Origin: Roseibium marinum
Lineage (GTDB): Bacteria; Pseudomonadota; Alphaproteobacteria; Rhizobiales; Stappiaceae
Assembly (NCBI RefSeq): GCF_002906165.1
Contig: NZ_PPCN01000003.1
Coordinates: forward strand, 248,001 to 312,000
Reading direction: 5' to 3'
Length of the DNA: 64,000 bases
Below are positions 42,476 to 51,435 of this stretch, in pieces. A model generated the notes under the pieces. The model searched no databases. It saw nothing but the letters and a program-made list of their open reading frames with translations, and had not been told where the DNA came from. A program made the position numbers and the translations under genes. Each line of letters opens with the position of its first letter. The first letter of the stretch is position 1.

Positions 42476-44576
42476 TCGCCCAGCCCCGGTCGAAGATCTC
42501 CTGCGCGACGGCTGTGGCAATGACTGTGGTGGTTTGCAAATTTTGAGTTCCAACTGCGCCCAACATCCGAAGTTCATCGAGGCTAACTGGGCGGGGGAAT
42601 CGCAACAGCGAGCTGAAGCCGGTCAAAGTAACCTCTTCGCTTGCTGAAAAGCGGTCGACACTTTCGAGAACTGTCCTCTTCATATCGGATTGGAGTGTTT
42701 CATTCTTTTGTTGTGTCACTACGTTATCGATGCGTGCGGCCGCGATCACTGCTCCACGCCCACCTGTTCGGGTAGATTCATAGAACAGAATGAGCTGATT
42801 TGTCTTGAATAAATTCTTGCTTCGCCCACTGCAAACATAGGTTTTCTGAGAACGAAAAGCCCCTTCGAACTGATCCAAAAGACTTGTTTGAGGTGACGTG
42901 CCAAGAAGTTCGTCAGCGTAAGGCCGCGCGATAGGCTGAATGCTGACTTGCCGGTTGTTGGTAACTATCAAAGTTGGGCTGAGCAAATCCTCGGTACGCC
43001 GAAATTCTGTTCTATCCGTCGAAAGAAGCGCATCAAAACCGTCGAAACTGGCCGGAAACAACTGAGGCGCCTTAGAACCGAACGCTAGACCTGCTCGTTC
43101 CGAGAGGCCAGAGAAACTTGCTGGTGTAATTGGTGCTCCCAAGGCTGGTTTGCTTAGGAACTGATCTGTATCGTTTGATATGAAGCCTGCTTGCAGCGCC
43201 GCTTTGCGCGCTGCGATTTGCCCCGGAATGTCTTCGAGGTTTATCAAATTCAATCCAGCTCTTCCAATGGCATCGATTATATTGCTGAGCAGCATTTCCG
43301 CTATAAGTTCAGCATTCGGACGCTCATGATCCACGAGTAGCAGAACTCGATGAGCGTCGCCGAGCGTGACGGGAGAAGAGGCGGCGAGTAGTGCTGTTGC
43401 AGCTTGCCTGTCGTCGAAAGCAACTAAGAAATGGGCAGAGGCCCTTGTGGCATGTTTGACGAAATAGCTGTAATTAAGACCCTTGGGTTGTAATTTTTCT
43501 GCAATTCCTCGTGCGACCTCAGCACTCACAGTACAGGTTCGGAACCCTTTACCTCGTACCGGCTTAAAATCATCGGTCAAATCCGTGGATGTAAGTACAT
43601 CATGGAAGTCTTCAAGCGCGACAACTTCTAGGCCCCAAGTTTCACGGATAAGGCGGCGATTTCTCAGCAAAACGCCATCGCTCGTGACGAATGCTGATGC
43701 ATTTCCAGCGATACACTCTGCGAGGTGCATACAGTCGCTGTGCGCCTGAGGTGTTCCTGCCTGTGATGGTTTTCTTTTCGTGAAAACCGCAGTGTGAATA
43801 ATCTCAGCTAAGTCTTTGACGTTTTTCTCGGCATTTCCGCGTAGTCTTGGAAGTGCATCTGCTAGTTTTAGTAGTGGGTCATCTTTTATTGCCGCACTTG
43901 CACGAGTGAGTTCGTTCGAGAATTCTGAAGTCACAGCAATTCTCACTCGCCCCTCAAGCGCGGCGGCAAAAACCCCTACAGCCATCTTATAATGAGTGCG
44001 CCTCAGTTTTAGCAGATCAAAGAGAACATTAATGTCGATGACCCAAAGGTTTGAGTGGGCGTCTGATCGAAGCAAAAGCGGGGGCGGTTGGCGTAACTCC
44101 ATTGCCGTCAGCAGGCTTGGGCTTTTCAGAATTCTCTCTCGTACAACAATTTCTCGGTTTCTAGCTGCACCGCCACTCTGTATTCTAACCGTGAGGAAGT
44201 GGTTCTTTTCGTAAAAATTTTGAGCAACTTGCAAGTCCTTGGCTGGCTTCGCAAGAATCGCCAAATAGCCTTCAGACTCCATTCTTGCAACCACATTGTC
44301 GACTAGGAATTGAGCAACCCCCTGCCTTAGGGAGGTCGGATCAACTGCGACAGCTTGAATGCGTCCGTTCGGAAAGACGCCTCCAAACACAACAAACCCA
44401 ATTGTTGTTTCGCGCCCTTCGATTGTGCCATCGGCCGCGAGCAAGCGTCCGCGCTTGATCCCATCCTCAAGGCTGCTCCGTGGCCAGAATCCGAGTTCCG
44501 TTTTGTAGTTGTCAGCAATGGCAACTATGCGGTCAAGGCGATCTATTAGTTCGGACAGATTCTCAACTATTCTCAT
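42465..44576 (-). CDS. Multidomain GNAT-PIN protein with a second GNAT-like and a PUA/ASCH-like end
   Basis: The 703-residue protein begins with a GNAT acetyltransferase domain (about 1-150; VAVDPTSLRQGVAQFLVDN is the acetyl-CoA loop). A PIN nuclease domain follows (about 175-325) with acidic residues in VIDINVLFDLL (Asp181), SEFSNEL (Glu218), HSDCMHL (Asp281) and FVTSD (Asp300). Residues about 345-465 look like a second GNAT-type segment (RVLLLVDHERPNAELIAEML). The last 160 contain LILFYESTRTGGRGAVIAAA, as in PUA/ASCH folds. The start ATG 44576 is the likely one; the codons further upstream begin with TTG. It lies in a lower-GC islet without an integrase. Function unknown; RNA or tRNA modification/cleavage is the natural guess. 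Confidence 0.8.
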   Translation of the reverse strand: MRIVENLSELIDRLDRIVAIADNYKTELGFWPRSSLEDGIKRGRLLAADGTIEGRETTIGFVVFGGVFPNGRIQAVAVDPTSLRQGVAQFLVDNVVARMESEGYLAILAKPAKDLQVAQNFYEKNHFLTVRIQSGGAARNREIVVRERILKSPSLLTAMELRQPPPLLLRSDAHSNLWVIDINVLFDLLKLRRTHYKMAVGVFAAALEGRVRIAVTSEFSNELTRASAAIKDDPLLKLADALPRLRGNAEKNVKDLAEIIHTAVFTKRKPSQAGTPQAHSDCMHLAECIAGNASAFVTSDGVLLRNRRLIRETWGLEVVALEDFHDVLTSTDLTDDFKPVRGKGFRTCTVSAEVARGIAEKLQPKGLNYSYFVKHATRASAHFLVAFDDRQAATALLAASSPVTLGDAHRVLLLVDHERPNAELIAEMLLSNIIDAIGRAGLNLINLEDIPGQIAARKAALQAGFISNDTDQFLSKPALGAPITPASFSGLSERAGLAFGSKAPQLFPASFDGFDALLSTDRTEFRRTEDLLSPTLIVTNNRQVSIQPIARPYADELLGTSPQTSLLDQFEGAFRSQKTYVCSGRSKNLFKTNQLILFYESTRTGGRGAVIAAARIDNVVTQQKNETLQSDMKRTVLESVDRFSASEEVTLTGFSSLLRFPRPVSLDELRMLGAVGTQNLQTTTVIATAVAQEIFDRGWANER

Positions 44577-44873
44577 GATAACGGTGCTTTTTGAGTACAA
44601 TGGAAGAACGAACGCTTCAATGCAACCATTAGATGAGTAGAAGTGGGGGCCGCAGCTTTATCAACTCTCAAATTAGAGACAAACTACGTACACGACCATC
44701 GTTCAAGTCAAGCACCGGCCGCGGACCCTCCCGCTTTTATGTCGGGACCGAGGCATTTTTCCAAAGCCCCAACGAACCCACCAACCAACCCCAAACAACC
44801 GGTTCAGCTTGCGTTCATGTGAAATTGATTACACCTTGCCCAACACTTCGTGAGCAGAACCGGAATCGAACCC
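44577..44873. other. Spacer between the GNAT-PIN islet and the PepSY gene
   Basis: About 297 bases with no supported gene. The right part returns to the composition of the host genome. It contains a C/A-rich low-complexity stretch near 44770-44800 and, at 44859-44875, a short match to a tRNA T-arm on the minus strand without the rest of a tRNA. Confidence 0.45.
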
Positions 44874-45125
44874 GTGAAACACATATTTGTCATTCTTGTC
44901 CTCCTTTTCGCCGCGGTGGGACCGGCGCAGGCGGCCTGTCTGTCGGACGCCGCGGCCCGCAAGGTCGTTGCCAGCGGCCAGGCGGCTTCGCTGGGGTCTG
45001 TCAAGGGCCGGGTTCAGGGGGAAATCCTGAAGGCCCAGCTCTGCGAGCAGGGCGGGGGTTATGTCTATGTTCTCTCGGTCAAGAACGGCGGCAAGGTGAC
45101 GACGGTCACAGTCAGCGCCCGCTAG
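44874..45125 (+). CDS. Small secreted PepSY-like protein
   Basis: The 83-residue precursor starts at GTG 44874 with a signal peptide (KHIFVILVLLFAAVGPAQAA). The mature part has the PepSY pattern: LSDAAARKVVASGQ, a GRVQGEILKAQL strand, and YVYVLSVKNGGKVTTVTVSA. Two cysteines (CLSD, LCEQ) may be joined. PepSY proteins often sit next to PhoPQ-type genes and act in the periplasm, possibly modulating the sensor. It is 79 bases upstream of the response-regulator gene. The GTG start is chosen because the signal peptide follows directly. Confidence 0.75.
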   Translation: MKHIFVILVLLFAAVGPAQAACLSDAAARKVVASGQAASLGSVKGRVQGEILKAQLCEQGGGYVYVLSVKNGGKVTTVTVSAR

Positions 45126-45204
45126 ATGGACGATCAAGGTGCCGGCCCCACGCATGCGTGGGGGCCGCCGGGTCATTTCACTGAACTTCGAAAAGTCGGA
45201 CCTC

Positions 45205-45873
45205 ATGCGCATTCTTGTTGTTGAAGACGATACCGATCTGAACCGCCAGATCGTCACCGCTCTGGAAGAAGCCGGCTATGTGGTCGACAGTGCGACCGAT
45301 GGGGAAGACGGGCACTATCTGGGCGACACCGAACCCTATGACGCCGTTGTGCTCGATCTCGGCCTGCCTACTCTGGACGGGTTGTCGGTTCTGGAAACCT
45401 GGCGCCGTGACGGCAGGACGATGCCGGTGCTGATCCTCACCGCACGGGACCGCTGGTCGGACAAGGTCGCGGGTATCGATGCCGGGGCGGACGATTACGT
45501 CGCCAAACCCTTTCACATGGAGGAAGTGCTGGCCAGGGTCCGTGCGCTTGTCCGCCGGGCGGCCGGTCACGCCTCCAACGAACTGACCTGCGGGGCGGTG
45601 CGTCTCGACTTGCGCGCCGGCAGGGTCACCGTGGATGGCTCCGCGATCAAGCTGACCTCCCACGAATACCGGCTGCTGTCCTATCTGCTGCATCACCAGG
45701 GCAAGGTGATCTCCAGGACGGAACTGACCGAACATCTGTACGATCAGGATTTCGACCGCGATTCCAACACGGTCGAGGTCTTTGTCGGCCGTTTGCGCAA
45801 GAAGATCGGCTCGGATCTGATCGAAACCATCCGGGGGCTCGGTTACCGGCTGGGAGCAGCCGGTGACAAGTGA
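45205..45873 (+). CDS. OmpR/PhoP-type response regulator
   Basis: The 222-residue protein has a receiver domain with the acidic pair in VVEDD, the phosphorylation aspartate in VVLDLGLPTLDG (about residue 51), and the lysine in AKPF. A winged-helix DNA-binding domain follows (LTSHEYRLLSYLLHHQGKVI, DSNTVEVFVGRLRKKIG, IRGLGYRL). It starts at ATG 45205. The next gene overlaps by 11 bases and encodes its sensor kinase. The PepSY gene precedes it. By family likeness it is of the PhoP type, responding to envelope conditions. Confidence 0.94.
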   Translation: MRILVVEDDTDLNRQIVTALEEAGYVVDSATDGEDGHYLGDTEPYDAVVLDLGLPTLDGLSVLETWRRDGRTMPVLILTARDRWSDKVAGIDAGADDYVAKPFHMEEVLARVRALVRRAAGHASNELTCGAVRLDLRAGRVTVDGSAIKLTSHEYRLLSYLLHHQGKVISRTELTEHLYDQDFDRDSNTVEVFVGRLRKKIGSDLIETIRGLGYRLGAAGDK

Positions 45874-47290
45874 GGCTTCGCCGGGGCCGGGGCCGGATCC
45901 TGACTCGCCCCGCAGGCCGCAGCGCTCGCTTGCCGGGCGTCTTGTTTTCGTTGCCGCTGTCTGGTCCACAGTCGCGCTCGCCCTGGCGGGTATCTTCCTG
46001 GTGAGCCTCTACCAGCGGGCAAGCGAGCGCGCCTTCGACGCCCAGCTTGAAATCCACATCAACGCGCTGATTTCCGGAATGCTGGAGACGGAAGCCGGAG
46101 CGGACGGAGCGACCGCCACGCTGTCGGCTCCGGACTATAGCGGCGATCCGCGTTTCTCCCTGCCGCTGTCCGGCTGGTACTGGACGGTTCGCCACGCCGA
46201 AAACGCCGATATTCTCTATGCCTCGAAATCGCTTGTGGGCGATCCGCTCAACGTGCCCGGGATCGGTCGGAACGACAGCAGCGCCGGGTTCATTTCCGGT
46301 CCGGGCGGCGACGAAATCCGCGTCCTGCAACAAAGGATTTCGATCGGGGATACGTCCTACATCATTGCCGTCGGAGCGGCGACCGCCGGGTTCTGGACCG
46401 ATATCTACGAATTCGGCCGCATGGTCACTCTGACATTGTGTCTGGTCGGCCTCGGCCTGATTCTGGCGATCTTCCTGCAGGTACGCATCGGCTTGAAACC
46501 GCTCGCCCGCTTGCGCGCGTCCCTGTCGGCCGTCCGTCAGGGCGAGGCGGAGCGGATCGACGAGGCCCTGCCACGGGAAATCGCGCCGCTGGCGGTGGAA
46601 CTCAATGCCCTCATCGTTTCCAACAGGGAGATCGTCGAAAGGGCGCGAACCCATGTCGGCAATCTGGCGCACGGACTGAAGACGCCGCTGTCGGTGATAT
46701 CGAACGAAGCCCGCGCCGCCGGCGGTCCCCTGGCTGAAAAGGTTTCCGAACAGGCGGCGATCATGTCCACCCAGATCCAGCATCATCTGGAACGGGCGCG
46801 CATGGCGGCGCAGCGCCGGGTGATCGGCGTCTCGTGCGAAACGCAGCCCGTGCTTGCCAGACTGATTCGCGCCATGGACAAGATCTACCAGGACAAGGGC
46901 ATTTCCGTCGGCTTTGAGCAGAGCGGCGAGATCCGGTTTCGCGGAGAAAGCCAGGATCTTGAGGAAATGGGCGGCAATCTGATCGACAATGCCTGCAAAT
47001 GGGCAGCTTCCAGGGTCTCGGTGAAGGTGGCGCCGTTGAGCGACCCGGCGACGAACCGGGATATGTTCACCATAATCGTGGAAGACGACGGTCCCGGACT
47101 GACGCGCGAAGAGCGGGCCGAGGCGGTCAAACGCGGCAGAAGGCTTGACGAAACCGTGCCCGGCACCGGGCTTGGCCTGTCGATTGTGGCGGACCTGGCC
47201 GCCCTGTACGGCGGTACGCTCGAACTGGACGGATCGGCGCTGGGCGGCCTGAAAGCCACGCTGACCTTGCCGGCTCTTGGCCAGGTCTAG
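45863..47290 (+). CDS. PhoQ-type sensor histidine kinase
   Basis: The 475-residue protein has two membrane segments (about residues 25-48 and 180-203) bracketing a periplasmic sensor domain. A HAMP-like linker follows, then the histidine box HVGNLAHGLKTPLSVI (phospho-accepting His near 272). The ATP-binding domain has N-box GGNLIDNACKW and G-boxes EDDGPGL and GTGLGLSIV. The HGLKTPL form of the H-box is typical of the PhoQ group. The GTG start at 45863 overlaps the regulator gene by 11 bases, so both are made together. Confidence 0.93.
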   Translation: MTSEASPGPGPDPDSPRRPQRSLAGRLVFVAAVWSTVALALAGIFLVSLYQRASERAFDAQLEIHINALISGMLETEAGADGATATLSAPDYSGDPRFSLPLSGWYWTVRHAENADILYASKSLVGDPLNVPGIGRNDSSAGFISGPGGDEIRVLQQRISIGDTSYIIAVGAATAGFWTDIYEFGRMVTLTLCLVGLGLILAIFLQVRIGLKPLARLRASLSAVRQGEAERIDEALPREIAPLAVELNALIVSNREIVERARTHVGNLAHGLKTPLSVISNEARAAGGPLAEKVSEQAAIMSTQIQHHLERARMAAQRRVIGVSCETQPVLARLIRAMDKIYQDKGISVGFEQSGEIRFRGESQDLEEMGGNLIDNACKWAASRVSVKVAPLSDPATNRDMFTIIVEDDGPGLTREERAEAVKRGRRLDETVPGTGLGLSIVADLAALYGGTLELDGSALGGLKATLTLPALGQV

Positions 47291-47573
47291 GCCAGGTCCG
47301 GGCCAAGGCTAGGGTTGCGGCTGGGGGCGAGGTCAATGATATTGTGATGAAAATTGACGCAGATAGTGGCTTTAAAGACTGGACGATGGCCAAGTTCGGC
47401 CACAAATTGTAAATAACAAGGATTCATCTGCGGGTTCACACCGGTTTTCATGTTATCCGGATCATCCCGTGTCCATAGGGACGCGATTGGATGCTCCTGT
47501 TCGTGAAACACCGGCGGCCTCCTGATGTCAGGAGAACCCGCCTGGAAACAGATTGCTCCGGGAGCTTTCGAGC

Positions 47574-48011
47574 ATGTTTTTGCGCGCTGCCACATGTCTT
47601 GCTCTTGCCACGGTTCTGGCGGGATGTTCCATGACGTCCGGTTCGAGCGATACCGCCGGACTGGGCTCGTTTTTCGGCGATCCGAAATCCGACGTGGCCG
47701 GGTCCGAGGCGAATACCGCCATTTCCGTTCTGGTGAACAACGAACTCGGCGACGCGCTTGAGCCCTCCGACCGCCGTGCGGCGGAAGATGCCCAGGACCG
47801 GGCCCTGCGGGCACGGGGCCTGGGTGTCGCGGTTGCCTGGCAGAACGAGCGCACCGGCCGCAGCGGCCAGGTGCGTCCCGGTCCGGTCTATTTCGTCAAC
47901 GAGACGAGTTGCCGGGAATTCACCCATGAGATGGTTCTGCAGGGACGGATGCTGCAGGCCAGGGGCACCGCCTGCGAAACGGACAAGGGCGCCTGGCAGG
48001 TCATCGGTTAG
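47574..48011 (+). CDS. Surface lipoprotein, 17-kDa surface-antigen family
   Basis: The 145-residue precursor has a lipoprotein signal with lipobox LAGC (Cys18), a serine/glycine-rich spacer, and the surface-antigen domain seen in alphaproteobacteria. That domain runs from NNELGDALEPSDRRAAEDAQ through VAWQNERTGRSGQVRPGPVY to NETSCREFTHEM and GTACETDKGAWQVI. It is probably anchored in the outer membrane. The start ATG 47574 gives a normal lipoprotein signal; GGGAG lies upstream. Function unknown. Confidence 0.85.
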   Translation: MFLRAATCLALATVLAGCSMTSGSSDTAGLGSFFGDPKSDVAGSEANTAISVLVNNELGDALEPSDRRAAEDAQDRALRARGLGVAVAWQNERTGRSGQVRPGPVYFVNETSCREFTHEMVLQGRMLQARGTACETDKGAWQVIG

Positions 48012-48146
48012 ACCGGGTCCGTGGCCCGGGGCTCAGCGGGATCGCCGGTCAATCGGGTGTTTCGAAATCCTGAAATTATTCTCAACACTTAGTTAAACCT
48101 TATGCCGCTAATATCGCGTGGATTCGGATCGCGATTGACGCTGTGA

Positions 48147-49622
48147 ATGACCCACTCGGACCAGCTTGAATACAAAATCAAATCCTATCTGAGCAGTCTC
48201 CGGCCGCAGGCCGTCGAGGCTTTGGTCCGGAATATGGAACGGGCCCAGTTTCAAAAGAATCCCGATCCGAACCTCCAGCTGATTCTCACCGCGGCTCTTG
48301 CCCTTTTGCGCAGACCGCGTTTGCTGGCGCCGGAACTCCCCGGGGGGCCCCAGAGACAAAACCAGATCCAGCGCATGTTCTTCTCGCCGCTGGAGGATTT
48401 TCTGATCAACGAGACCCTGATGATCCGGCAGGAAGCTCGCATCCACCGCGGCATGCTCAACCGTGTCTGGAAATGGCTCGGACGCGATGTCATGCCGGAC
48501 GATTTCCAGACCGTTCTGGAACAGGCGGGAAATGCGGCGGTCAGCGGCGAGCGGGTCGCCGCTCTCGTTCAGGCCCTGCGCACCCGCTCCGTGGATGCCG
48601 TTGGCGAAGCGCTGCACCGCAGCGAGAATTCGGACACGGAACGGCGGCGGATGGGCATCGAGCTCGGCGGAGAACGCGGGATCGCCGAACTGCGGGACAT
48701 TCAGAAGATTTTTTCCGCCGAGCGCTGGCTTGTGCCGTTTCTGCAGAATATTCCGGAACGGATCAACGAACAAAGGCTGAAGCGCGACACGGATGTCCTG
48801 CGTCTGGTGGACAAGTGCTCCTACCGGTTTCCCGACCATGTTCCGGTCATCGCGGCCGCTTTGGTTGACCGCTCCGACGCACCGGCTGCCCTGTGCAGTT
48901 TCGCCGGGCGCCTCGTCGGCGACGACGATCCCAAGGCGATCGAGAACTCGCAGTTCGCGCCGTTTGTCGATGTCGTGATGAGCGAAGCCGAGCGGCTTCA
49001 GATCCTGGCTCTCGATCACTGCAAGCACAATCCGGATCCGGTCGCCTTTTCGCAGGCGCTTCTGGAATACCATGCGCTCGTGCGCGGTGTCGAACGGGAC
49101 ATGGATCTGTCCCACTCCGGCAAGTGGCACAAGCGTCTGGCCGAAAGCAAGCGCACCATTTCCAACGTGGTGACGACAGAACTGAACACTGCCCATGGGG
49201 CTGTCCGCCGTGCGCTCCAGGTGCCGAAATTCGACCAGAACGGCAAACTGCAGATCAATCAGGAAGCGATTGACGACGCGGTGCGGACATTGCGCGTGGT
49301 GACCATGGTCCGCAACGCTTCGGAGACCTTCGCCGTGAACGAGGTCGGCAAACGGACCAGGCAGGCCGTCGAGCAGACGCTGGAAATCGTCACCCGGTCG
49401 CAGATCTCCGATCTCGGCAAAGCCCGGGGACAGCAGTTGCAGGCACATCTGGCCGCGGCCGATGTGGCGATCATGCTGTCTGAGATCTATTTCGGTTCCG
49501 ATTATGCCAATCAGCTCCGCCGCAGCCGCCAGGCCGCTGTCGCCAAGGCGCGGAAATTGACCGCGTCGGGAGAAAGCAATCCGGAGCGCAAACTGGTTGC
49601 CACCGCATTGGGCCGCAAGTAG
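48147..49622 (+). CDS. Conserved-looking helical protein, 491 residues, function unknown
   Basis: The protein is nearly all helix by composition, with no signal peptide, membrane segment or motif that I recognise. Notable stretches are NLQLILTAALALLRRPRLL (about 42-60), FFSPLEDFLINETLMIRQEARI, and a late DVAIMLSEIYFGSDYANQLR. Codon use equals that of the neighbours and the frame is closed by a good stop, so it is a real gene. It lies between the surface lipoprotein gene and the ccm cluster on the same strand. A structural or scaffold role is possible, but I do not name one. Confidence 0.75.
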   Translation: MTHSDQLEYKIKSYLSSLRPQAVEALVRNMERAQFQKNPDPNLQLILTAALALLRRPRLLAPELPGGPQRQNQIQRMFFSPLEDFLINETLMIRQEARIHRGMLNRVWKWLGRDVMPDDFQTVLEQAGNAAVSGERVAALVQALRTRSVDAVGEALHRSENSDTERRRMGIELGGERGIAELRDIQKIFSAERWLVPFLQNIPERINEQRLKRDTDVLRLVDKCSYRFPDHVPVIAAALVDRSDAPAALCSFAGRLVGDDDPKAIENSQFAPFVDVVMSEAERLQILALDHCKHNPDPVAFSQALLEYHALVRGVERDMDLSHSGKWHKRLAESKRTISNVVTTELNTAHGAVRRALQVPKFDQNGKLQINQEAIDDAVRTLRVVTMVRNASETFAVNEVGKRTRQAVEQTLEIVTRSQISDLGKARGQQLQAHLAAADVAIMLSEIYFGSDYANQLRRSRQAAVAKARKLTASGESNPERKLVATALGRK

Positions 49623-49727
49623 GGCCCACATCCATTTCAAAGCCGCTGCTCACCGCCGGTGCCGCGACCGCCGGTCACAGTGGTACCATCTTGCTTTTGT
49701 CCAAATTGGGCGGTCTATAGTGCATCC

Positions 49728-50879
49728 ATGGTATTTTGGATCCTGATAGCTGTCATGACAGCGGCCGCCGCCCTGTCCGTGCTTGTGCCTTTGTCGAAGG
49801 CGCGGCGTTCGGCGGGCACGCCGTCCGGGAGCGCGGACGAGGCGGTCTACCGCGATCAGCTCGGTGCTATCGAAGCCGAATTGGAACGTGGACTGATCGA
49901 ACCGGAAGCCGCCGGCGCCGCGCGTACGGAAATCGCCCGCCGGCTGCTCAGCGCGCACGAAAATCATGCGCAAGAGGCCGGCGGGATCACCCGGGGGCCA
50001 AGACTGAAAATTGCCCAGGGACTGGCGCTGTTCGTCCTGCCGGCCGCGGCCGTCGGCATTTATCTCCTCTTCGGAGCTCCGGATATGCCCGACGCTCCGC
50101 TTGCCGCCAGGCTCCAGGCGCCGGCGGAAGAGCAGTCGGTTGATATACTCGTGGCCCGGGTCGAGCGGCATCTGGCGGATAACCCGGAGGACGGGCAGGG
50201 ATGGGTGGTGATCGCACCGGTCTACATGTCTCTCGGCCGGCCGCAGGATTCCGCTCGGGCTTATGCGCAAGCCATCCGCCTTCTCGGGCCGAGACAGGAC
50301 TGGCTGACCGATATGGGCGAGGCGATGACCATCGCCAGCCAGGGCCTCGTCACGGCGGAAGCGCGACAGGCTTTCGAACAGGCGGCGGCGATGGATGCTT
50401 CCGCGGTCAAGCCACGCTTTTTCCTGGCGCTTGCCCTCGGGCAGGAAGGCAGGAAAGCGGAGGCGATCGCGGCCTGGCGCAATCTTCTGGCCGGGGCTGA
50501 GGGCACGGAAGCCTGGGTAGGCGCCGCGCGCAATGAACTGGCGGAACTTGCGGGGCCGGACGGACAATCGGATCAGGTCGGTCAAACGCCTGCGCCGCGC
50601 GGACCTTCACAGGAGGATGTCGCGGCATCGCGGGACATGAGCACGGGCGACAGGCAGGCCATGATACGCGCAATGGTCTCCGGCCTTGCCGAACGGCTCG
50701 CCGATGAGGGAGGTTCCGCAGCGGAATGGAAGCAGCTGATGCAGGCCTATATCGTATTGGGCGAAAGACAGAGCGCGGAGAATGCGCTCAAGGACGCGCA
50801 AGCCGCTTATGCCGACAAGCCGGAGGATTTGTCCTCAATCAAGGACGCGGCAACGCAACTTGGTCTAACAGGATCTTGA
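49728..50879 (+). CDS. ccmI: Cytochrome c maturation protein CcmI
   Basis: The 383-residue protein has a first membrane segment at residues 2-20, a cytosolic loop with YRDQLGAIEAELERGLIEPEAAGAARTEIARRLL (the CcmI leucine-zipper-like region), a second segment near 97-115, and a periplasmic TPR domain (about 130-330). CcmI (CycH in rhizobia) binds apocytochrome c and hands it to the heme lyase CcmF/CcmH. The start ATG 49728 directly precedes the first membrane segment. It opens the ccmI-ccmE-ccmF-ccmH operon. Confidence 0.92.
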   Translation: MVFWILIAVMTAAAALSVLVPLSKARRSAGTPSGSADEAVYRDQLGAIEAELERGLIEPEAAGAARTEIARRLLSAHENHAQEAGGITRGPRLKIAQGLALFVLPAAAVGIYLLFGAPDMPDAPLAARLQAPAEEQSVDILVARVERHLADNPEDGQGWVVIAPVYMSLGRPQDSARAYAQAIRLLGPRQDWLTDMGEAMTIASQGLVTAEARQAFEQAAAMDASAVKPRFFLALALGQEGRKAEAIAAWRNLLAGAEGTEAWVGAARNELAELAGPDGQSDQVGQTPAPRGPSQEDVAASRDMSTGDRQAMIRAMVSGLAERLADEGGSAAEWKQLMQAYIVLGERQSAENALKDAQAAYADKPEDLSSIKDAATQLGLTGS

Positions 50880-50940
50880 GACAAGAAGAGACTTCCGCGC
50901 CTGAAGGGGCAGCAGGCAGCGGGAAGCGGGCGGAAAAGCA

Positions 50941-51390
50941 ATGACACGCAAACAAAGAAGGTTGACCCTCATCGGCACGGCGGGTGTGGTACTTGCCACG
51001 GCGTTCGGCCTGATCATGTTTGCCTTGTACGACGAACTCGTCTTTTTTCAGAGCCCGACCGACATCGCGCGCAACACCCTCCCGTCCGGACAGCGGATCC
51101 GGCTGGGCGGTCTTGTCGAGGACGGCTCGGTCGTGCGCTCCGACAACGCGGAAGTCAGCTTTCGCGTCACCGACATGGAGAACACGGTTTCCGTGACCTA
51201 TAAAGGGATATTGCCTGACCTGTTCCGTGAGGGGCAAGGCGTGGTGACGGAAGGTATCGTCAGGCCGGACGGGGTTTTTGTCGCCGACAGCGTGCTTGCA
51301 AAGCACGATGAAAACTACATACCCAAGGAAGTGGCCGAAGCACTGAAGAAACAGGGCCATTGGCAAGGCGACAAAACCACGGCCAACTGA
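50941..51390 (+). CDS. ccmE: Cytochrome c maturation heme chaperone CcmE
   Basis: CcmE carries heme covalently in the periplasm. The 149-residue protein has an N-terminal membrane anchor ([20 protein letters not shown]), a beta-barrel domain with FFQSPTDI and LRLGG-type strands, and the heme-binding motif KHDENY with His122 and Tyr126. The length is normal (CycJ in rhizobia). It starts 61 bases after ccmI and is followed by ccmF. Confidence 0.96.
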   Translation: MTRKQRRLTLIGTAGVVLATAFGLIMFALYDELVFFQSPTDIARNTLPSGQRIRLGGLVEDGSVVRSDNAEVSFRVTDMENTVSVTYKGILPDLFREGQGVVTEGIVRPDGVFVADSVLAKHDENYIPKEVAEALKKQGHWQGDKTTAN

Positions 51391-51435
51391 CCTTATGGGT
51401 CTGTGACCTGGTGGAAACAGGATTTGGGAGGGGCA

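Noticed and set aside
44859-44875. tRNA T-arm-like sequence on the minus strand near the right edge of the GNAT-PIN islet
   Set aside because: Only the T-arm resembles a tRNA (one stem mismatch). No acceptor, D-arm or anticodon arm can be built around it, and no integrase is present, so an attachment site is not supported.
49690-49727. Possible promoter just before ccmI (TATAGT near 49716)
   Set aside because: The spacing to any -35-like hexamer is poor, and the -10 would lie only a few bases before the start codon.
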